A stretch of DNA of 52,163 bases from an uncultured Lachnospiraceae bacterium (lineage in GTDB: Bacteria > Bacillota > Clostridia > Lachnospirales > Lachnospiraceae), in the NCBI GenBank assembly GCA_900316665.1, contig ONDV01000016.1, positions 1-52,163 of the forward strand. Reading direction: 5' to 3'. A program made the translations under genes and the position numbers. The notes beneath the pieces were generated by a model. The model was given only the letters and a program-made list of their open reading frames with translations. It was not told the origin of the DNA and made no database searches. This document shows, piece by piece, positions 47,345-52,163 of the stretch; within the stretch, counting starts at the first letter, position 1; the number at the start of each line of letters is the position of its first letter.

Positions 47345-48214
47345 ATGAAAACGAGAGAGGATTTTAGGGGTAAAAAGGGGTTTATTATTATTGGTGTCCT
47401 TGCGGTATCTCTGGCTTTAGGTCTCGGCGGTGGTGTAGTTCTGAAAAATAAAAAGGCTGAAAGTAAGGCGATGGTATCGGCGAAAGAGACAGTAAAGGAA
47501 CTGTCGGTAAAAGGAACTGATAACAAGTCTTTCAAGCGAGACAGCTTTGAACATAAGACAGAGGCGCCTGATTATGCAAAATCGAATGAGACTGTATCTA
47601 CGGAAAATGCCGGTGGTAACGGTTCAAATCCTGATACCGGAAGTGGAGCGGAAAATACCGGGAATGCTGAAAATACATCTCTGTCCAATCCGGTATCCGG
47701 AAACGCTTCTGTCAGCGCAAATGAAAATAAAAATTCCGGCAAAAAGTCCGGCGCAAAGACAAAATCAGCATCAAATGCGAACGGAAATCAGGGAACTGCC
47801 TCCACAAAGCAGAACCGGAGTGCTTCTGTCGGAGAGACAGCTGCGCAGCCGACAGCTGCTCCATCCCAGCCGGCAGCACAGCAGACCCAGTCCTCAACTT
47901 TTGTGGTTAAGTCTCGTTATCCTATTGAGACAAGGCGGGTATGCGTTCAAGAGGCTTATGACGAGCCGGTGTATGAATGGCAACCAGTTGGAGCAAAGTG
48001 CAATACTTGTGGGCAGGTATTTCCAACAACTGATGATTGGATAGCTCATACAAAAGATATGGACAATCACAACGATTATACTCATGGAAGTTATTCTTGT
48101 GTCTGGGATCAAGTTCAAGTTGGCACAAAGCATCACGACGCAGTGTATAAGACGCAGACGGTTGAGGTTGACGTTAACGGAAATGTATGTAGGGTTATTT
48201 CCGAGACAGATTAA
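47345..48214 (+). CDS. Membrane-tethered protein with outside C2H2-like zinc motif
   Basis: A 289-residue protein with a basic start, one membrane helix (about residues 12-33), and a long Ser/Asn/Gly/Ala/Lys-rich linker (about 40-190). The globular C-terminal domain has CNTCGQVFPTTDDWIAHTKD followed by a further His six residues on, the spacing of a C2H2 zinc finger, plus more His and Cys (THGSYSC). By the positive-inside rule this domain is outside the cell. Such motifs in exported proteins of gut Clostridia are poorly understood. AAAGG precedes the ATG. A role in conjugation or adhesion is suggested only by context. Confidence 0.7.
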   Translation: MKTREDFRGKKGFIIIGVLAVSLALGLGGGVVLKNKKAESKAMVSAKETVKELSVKGTDNKSFKRDSFEHKTEAPDYAKSNETVSTENAGGNGSNPDTGSGAENTGNAENTSLSNPVSGNASVSANENKNSGKKSGAKTKSASNANGNQGTASTKQNRSASVGETAAQPTAAPSQPAAQQTQSSTFVVKSRYPIETRRVCVQEAYDEPVYEWQPVGAKCNTCGQVFPTTDDWIAHTKDMDNHNDYTHGSYSCVWDQVQVGTKHHDAVYKTQTVEVDVNGNVCRVISETD

Positions 48215-48257
48215 AAAACCGTGTCAGAGTCTGACACAGAGAAATGCGGTTTTTTAA
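48211..48257 (+). terminator. Terminator after the zinc-motif gene
   Basis: An inner palindrome (GTGTCAGA/TCTGACAC, 48221-48237) lies inside an outer stem (TTAAAAAACCG at 48211-48221 with CGGTTTTTTAA at 48247-48257). The A/T-rich outer stem with T6 makes it work in both directions. Confidence 0.85.
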
Positions 48258-48299
48258 ATATCAAAATCAATATTTTCACCTTTAAATAAAATTTTTTTC

Positions 48300-48536
48300 A
48301 AGACCGCACAAAACCGCACAAGTGTAATGGTAGTATTTATACTGTCATAGAAAAAATTTTTAAAGACCGCACAAAACCGCAATAGTGTAATGATAGTATT
48401 TATAATGTCATAGAAAAAATTTTAAAGACCGCTCAAAACCGCAATAGTGTAATGGTAGTATTTATACTGTCATAGAAAAAATTTTAAAGACTGCACAAAA
48501 CCGCACAAATGTAATGATAAAATTTATAATGTCAGA
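48300..48536 (+). repeat. Four tandem 62-63 bp repeats with phased ACCGCA pairs (iteron-like array)
   Basis: Units begin at 48300, 48363, 48425 and 48487. Each has two ACCGCA-like boxes exactly 10 bp apart (for example 48303-48308 and 48313-48318), then GTGTAATG, an imperfect palindrome around TAGTATTTATA, TGTCATAG and an A/T run. Small differences occur (ACCGCT in unit 3, ACTGCA in unit 4). The regular helical phasing suggests a protein-binding array such as an origin of replication, a partition site or a transfer origin. The region 48215-48698 has no other gene apart from the possible leader peptide. Confidence 0.88.
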
Positions 48537-48540
48537 AATG

Positions 48541-48571
48541 ACCGGAACAGATGATCCTGTTCCGGTTTTTT
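48541..48571 (+). terminator. Terminator between the repeat array and the adhesin leader
   Basis: ACCGGAACAG (48541-48550) pairs with CTGTTCCGGT (48557-48566), loop of 6 nt, followed by a T6 run. Confidence 0.92.
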
Positions 48572-48604
48572 CATACCAATTTTTGACTTGAAAGGAGGTC
48601 TGTT

Positions 48605-48628
48605 TTGAAAATAAGGGCAGAACCATAA
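48605..48628 (+). CDS. Possible seven-codon leader peptide upstream of the adhesin gene
   Basis: A very strong AAAGGAGG (48591-48598) sits 6 nt before a TTG that opens a frame MKIRAEP and then stops (TAA at 48626-48628). The next hairpin is terminator-like. This is the arrangement of translation-dependent attenuation. The alternative is that TTGACT (48583-48588) with a GAAAAT -10 is a promoter and the ribosome site is coincidental. Too short to support by itself. Confidence 0.35.
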   Translation: MKIRAEP

Positions 48629-48652
48629 GGAAAATAACAAATATTTTTTAAG

Positions 48653-48680
48653 AGAGCTGAGTATATCGGCTCTATTTTTT
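48653..48680 (+). promoter_or_regulatory. Attenuator-like hairpin before the adhesin gene
   Basis: AGAGC (48653-48657) pairs with GCTCT (48669-48673), extended by a GA/TC pair around a mismatch, followed by ATTTTTTT. It lies 25 nt after the possible leader peptide and 6 nt before the adhesin ribosome site AAAGGAG. Confidence 0.6.
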
Positions 48681-48698
48681 TACTGAAAGGAGTTTTTA

Positions 48699-51600
48699 AT
48701 GAAACAGAAAGGTAAGAGCATTCTGGCAGGTCTCATGGCAATGCTGACTGTGATCACATCTGTCTTTACGTCAGCACCGACCATAGCGCACGCAGAATCA
48801 GATCCTCTTGCGACAGTAATCGAAGATACGCAGTATGTGCCGCCGGGACATATGGGAAGTCCGCATTATACGCTTCAGACATCCGGAGGAAAGAACCTGT
48901 CAGCCATATGCGTCCATCCTGAGAAGAAATCTCCGGGAAAAGGCACAAGATACAGTAACCGTAGGGTCATAAATGATAATGAACTTCTAAGGAAGGTCAT
49001 GTATTATGGCACGTTTGAAAACAATGGTTATAATCCATCCAAAGACCGGGTAAGGGAAAATTTAGCTGATAAGCCATCGGGATCATATACGATAGATCAG
49101 GCTGCATACCTCTATACTCATTACATAGCTGCCGTGGCGTACAGGGGCAGAACAGACTTTATGGCAAGCGACCTCTACAATGTCACAAAGTATTGCGATG
49201 ACAGACAGAGGGCACAGGATATATTAAACCTTATCGCAAGCTATCCTGCACCTCCGGATGATTTCGTAGTGACGGAATGGTATAATAGCGATCCTTATCA
49301 GGTCATGGTTTCGGCTGCAGTCGAAAATACCACAAAGCCTAAAAAACTCATGATCCATAAGACGTCAACCAATCCATCGATCACGGATGATAACAGCTGC
49401 TATTCCCTTGCCGGTGCGCAGTATACTGTCTATGATGACAGAGCCTGCACCAGACAGACAAAGGATATAAATGGAGATCCTGCCGTCCTCACTACCGATT
49501 CGTCAGGAAACAGCAATACTGTCACGCTGGGACTGAAAACCGACAGTATCACTGTCTATATAAAGGAAACAAAAGCACCAACAGGTTATTATATTAACGA
49601 TCAGCCTATTGAGAAAACGCTTTCAAAAGAAGGCTCTGATACGGTAGTGATCGAGACAGAAGATGTTCCGGGTGACGATCCTGTCAGATTGATTCTCTCC
49701 AAGAAGGATTCCGGCACAGGCGAGAATAAGCCTGCCGGAGCTGCAAGCCTTGAGGGCGCTCAGTATATCGCAAAGTATTATGATACAGTGTCTGATACCG
49801 ACCCGGCAAAATCCGGCATGAAGCCAAAGAGGACATGGGTATTCAAGACTGATGAGGATGGAAAAATTTATTTTACGGACTCCTACAAAGTGTCCGGTGA
49901 TGCTTTGTATCAACAAAATAAAAAATATGTTCTTCCTCTTGGTACGGTAACATTTACAGAAAAGGAAGCACCAACAGGATATCAGAAGAATCCTGACACA
50001 TATGTAGTAAATACTGAAATGGACGCTGCAAGCAGAAGAGTAATCACTACAAATCTTCCCACAGAGGAAAATGCCGTAAAGGAACAGGTATTCCGTGGTG
50101 ATTTCCGTATAAGGAAGATCGAGGCTTCGTCCGGCAGAACCTTAGCCAATATTCCATTCCGTATCACGTCAATAGAGACCGGCGAACATCATGACATCAT
50201 GACAGATGAGAATGGTGTCTATGATTCTTCATCAAGTTTCGTAAAGCACAGCCATGACACTAACGGAGGCAAGTCCACATCCGGTCTCTGGTTCACCGGC
50301 GAATCGACCGGTTCAAAGACACCTGTCGATGATTCTCTGGGTGCTCTGCCGTACGGAAATTATAAGATTGAAGAACTTCCATGCAAGGAAAATGAGAAGT
50401 ATGTGCCTTTTAACGACACCTTTACCGTTTCAAGAAATAATTACACCGTAGATTTCAATACCATACCAAACTGGGATAAGCCTGAGATTGCGTCAGACGC
50501 AACTGGAGATCTGGGCAATTCTCACTTTGCTATGTCTGACACGGGAATGTCTATAAACGACCGTGTTGTCTATAATAATATTACCGAGAACGCTCTGAAA
50601 TATTATGGCGTAAAAGGTACAAGCAATCTTAAGATGGTATCTAAGGTCTATGATAAGACTGCCGGAAGTTTTGTAAAAAAGTCTGACGGAAAAGACCTCT
50701 CTGTCGAGAAGATATTTGACGCTAATCGTCAGTCCGGTTCTATCAGCATGATGATCACTGTAGACAGCAGCAAACTTGCCGGACACACGCTAGTTGTGTA
50801 CGAATATCTCTATGGAAAGTCTGCTGACGGTTCTGATGTTCTTCTTGCAAAAGAGGAAGATCCTAACGAGGAATCGCAGATGATCTTTATTCCGAAGATT
50901 GAAACCAATGCGACTGAGAAAACTATCGGAGATCATTTTTTGAAAGCCGGTTCTGCCGCAACAGTAAACGACACTATTAAATATACTAATCTGCCGGAAA
51001 ACAAGACTTTGTTTATCGATGGCAGACTTGTAGACGCTGAAACCGGGGAAACTGTAAAAGACGCTACCGGAAAGGCTGTTGAAAATACCCTTAAGGTGAC
51101 TACTGTCAGCCAGAATGGAACGTTTGTTAATAGTTTCAGCTTCAAAGTTCCGTCAGAATGGGAAGGACGGAAATTTGTAATCTATGAGACTGTAAGAGAC
51201 AGGGGGAATATGATATATACGTCCGAGGAGGACGCAAATGATAAGAATCAGACTTTGTATGTGCCGAAGATTCGCACTCATGCTTCTGATGGAAATACTA
51301 AAGACCATGTAGGCACGCTTTCAAAGACGGCTACATTCGTTGATTCTGTTTCTTATCAGAATCTCATTATCGGAAAGACGTATACAGTAACCGGAACACT
51401 ACATATAAAGGAGAGCGGAGAAGTATTAAAAGACGCAGCAGGTAAGCCTGTGACAGCGACAAAGACATTTACTGCTGATAAGTCTAATGGTTCTATCAAT
51501 CTTACTTTTACATTTGACTCATCTCTTTTAGAGGGAAAGACGTTAGTTGCTTTTGAGGATGTTAAACATAAAAACATCAGTATAGGCAGTCATAACGATA

Positions 51601-52163
51601 TTAATGATGAAGAACAGTCTGTACATTATCCGAAGATCCGTACAAAGGCAATCGACAAGTATACCGGCGATCATGTTGGAACGCTTTTCGGAAAGGTACA
51701 GAATGCCGTCAGAAATATGCTTCGCATTGAGGTTAAAGGCAAGCAGACAATAGAAGATACTGTGCTGCTTTCCAATCTTCAGCGTGGCGAGAAGTATTCC
51801 ATTGCCGGAGTTCTTGTAAATAAGGCAACTGGAAAACCTGTTTTTGATGAGAACGGAAATCAAGTAATCGGAACATCAGGAGAGTTTTCCGCAACTTCCG
51901 AAAATATGTCAAAGACAGTCACTTATACTCTTGACGCTTCAAAGTATGAGAATACTACATTTGTTGTATTCGAAACACTTACCCATAAGGGTGTAGATGT
52001 AGCAAAGCACGCTGATGTTAATGATGAAGATCAGTCAATCTATAACATGGAGTCACATACGACTTATGTTTCTGGTGAGACCAAGGATCATGTTGGAGTT
52101 GTAACCGATACCGGCAAAATGACAAGTACGGTCGATACGGTATCAGTAAACAATCTGAGGAGG
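48699..52163 (+). CDS. VaFE-repeat surface adhesin with thioester and Cna-B domains, 3' end outside the window
   Basis: An open frame of 1155 codons with no stop before the window end. AAAGGAG lies 6 nt before the ATG. Residues 1-32 form a signal peptide (cleavage after AHA). A thioester-type domain follows, with Cys71 (SAICVHP) and a downstream Gln134 (IDQAAYLYTH) as the likely bond partners, which in other Gram-positive adhesins allows covalent attachment to host or neighbour surfaces. Then come three Cna-B/SpaA-like domains (about nt 49340-50470, with KETKAPTGYY, EKEAPTGYQ and KIEELP marking their ends). After them are at least four VaFE-type domains (LVVYE, FVIYE, LVAFE, FVVFE) and the start of a fifth. 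A sortase signal is expected beyond the end. Such proteins are often carried by conjugative elements of Lachnospiraceae. Confidence 0.9.
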   Translation, partial: MKQKGKSILAGLMAMLTVITSVFTSAPTIAHAESDPLATVIEDTQYVPPGHMGSPHYTLQTSGGKNLSAICVHPEKKSPGKGTRYSNRRVINDNELLRKVMYYGTFENNGYNPSKDRVRENLADKPSGSYTIDQAAYLYTHYIAAVAYRGRTDFMASDLYNVTKYCDDRQRAQDILNLIASYPAPPDDFVVTEWYNSDPYQVMVSAAVENTTKPKKLMIHKTSTNPSITDDNSCYSLAGAQYTVYDDRACTRQTKDINGDPAVLTTDSSGNSNTVTLGLKTDSITVYIKETKAPTGYYINDQPIEKTLSKEGSDTVVIETEDVPGDDPVRLILSKKDSGTGENKPAGAASLEGAQYIAKYYDTVSDTDPAKSGMKPKRTWVFKTDEDGKIYFTDSYKVSGDALYQQNKKYVLPLGTVTFTEKEAPTGYQKNPDTYVVNTEMDAASRRVITTNLPTEENAVKEQVFRGDFRIRKIEASSGRTLANIPFRITSIETGEHHDIMTDENGVYDSSSSFVKHSHDTNGGKSTSGLWFTGESTGSKTPVDDSLGALPYGNYKIEELPCKENEKYVPFNDTFTVSRNNYTVDFNTIPNWDKPEIASDATGDLGNSHFAMSDTGMSINDRVVYNNITENALKYYGVKGTSNLKMVSKVYDKTAGSFVKKSDGKDLSVEKIFDANRQSGSISMMITVDSSKLAGHTLVVYEYLYGKSADGSDVLLAKEEDPNEESQMIFIPKIETNATEKTIGDHFLKAGSAATVNDTIKYTNLPENKTLFIDGRLVDAETGETVKDATGKAVENTLKVTTVSQNGTFVNSFSFKVPSEWEGRKFVIYETVRDRGNMIYTSEEDANDKNQTLYVPKIRTHASDGNTKDHVGTLSKTATFVDSVSYQNLIIGKTYTVTGTLHIKESGEVLKDAAGKPVTATKTFTADKSNGSINLTFTFDSSLLEGKTLVAFEDVKHKNISIGSHNDINDEEQSVHYPKIRTKAIDKYTGDHVGTLFGKVQNAVRNMLRIEVKGKQTIEDTVLLSNLQRGEKYSIAGVLVNKATGKPVFDENGNQVIGTSGEFSATSENMSKTVTYTLDASKYENTTFVVFETLTHKGVDVAKHADVNDEDQSIYNMESHTTYVSGETKDHVGVVTDTGKMTSTVDTVSVNNLRR

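Noticed and set aside
48318..48534. Four tandem promoters (TATACT/TATAAT in each repeat unit)
   Set aside because: No acceptable -35 box lies 16-18 bp upstream of these in any unit, and the sequence after them is another repeat.
48300..48536. CRISPR-like array
   Set aside because: The four units are similar over their whole 62-63 bp with no unique spacers between short repeats, and no cas genes are nearby.

Overview
This window looks like a chromosomal segment of a low-to-mid GC Firmicute of the class Clostridia, most likely the family Lachnospiraceae (inference). Much of the gene order matches the Bacillus/Clostridia backbone: comEC, holA, rpsT, lepA, hemW, hrcA-grpE-dnaK-dnaJ, prmA, rsmE, mtaB, then ireB-ruvX-DUF1292, then trmR and a U32 protein. 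Starts include GTG and TTG as well as ATG, and most have a strong AGGAGG-type ribosome binding site. No rRNA, tRNA or CRISPR array was seen.

Region by region. 1-4.9 kb: a pseudouridine synthase with a remarkable hexapeptide-repeat tail (rluF), DNA ligase (ligA) and homoserine O-acetyltransferase (metAA), ending in a shared hairpin terminator. 4.9-10.6 kb: an arginine cluster, with argG on the minus strand diverging from GNAT-argJ-argB-argD across a promoter region with ArgR-like boxes. 10.6-18.9 kb: a DNA-uptake/envelope block in which a lipoprotein form of ComEA, a two-component system and a GerMN lipoprotein precede comEC, apbE and holA. 18.9-28.1 kb: rpsT (minus), lepA-hemW, and the CIRCE-controlled hrcA-grpE-dnaK-dnaJ heat-shock operon. 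28.1-34.7 kb: RNA modification and housekeeping genes (prmA, rsmE, a cysteine desulfurase feeding thiI, mtaB, ireB, ruvX) plus an HPr-like protein lacking the phosphorylatable His. 34.7-42.1 kb: a DUF1292 protein, RNase J, the trmR-trhP tRNA wobble-uridine pair, a beta-propeller lactonase-like protein, aroC and tgt.

From about 42.1 kb to the end the content changes sharply to mobile-element cargo: ParA, ParB with a zinc ribbon, small DNA-binding and hypothetical proteins, a densely structured intergenic stretch, two consecutive RepA_N-type replication initiators, a membrane-tethered protein with an outside zinc-finger-like motif, a four-copy 62-63 bp repeat array, a possible leader peptide and attenuator, and an incomplete large VaFE-repeat surface adhesin. 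This is best read as the left part of an integrative and conjugative element or integrated plasmid lying just downstream of tgt. The integrase, relaxase and transfer genes would lie beyond the window.

A family of MITE-like palindromic repeats sits in four intergenic gaps (1-130, 9246-9336, 19362-19634, 22721-23077). Two complete copies share ends but carry the core in opposite orientation. Together with two tandem duplications that straddle stop codons, and the absence of gpr-spoIIP between rpsT and lepA, this points to active small-scale remodelling of an otherwise conserved backbone, probably in a lineage that does not form spores.
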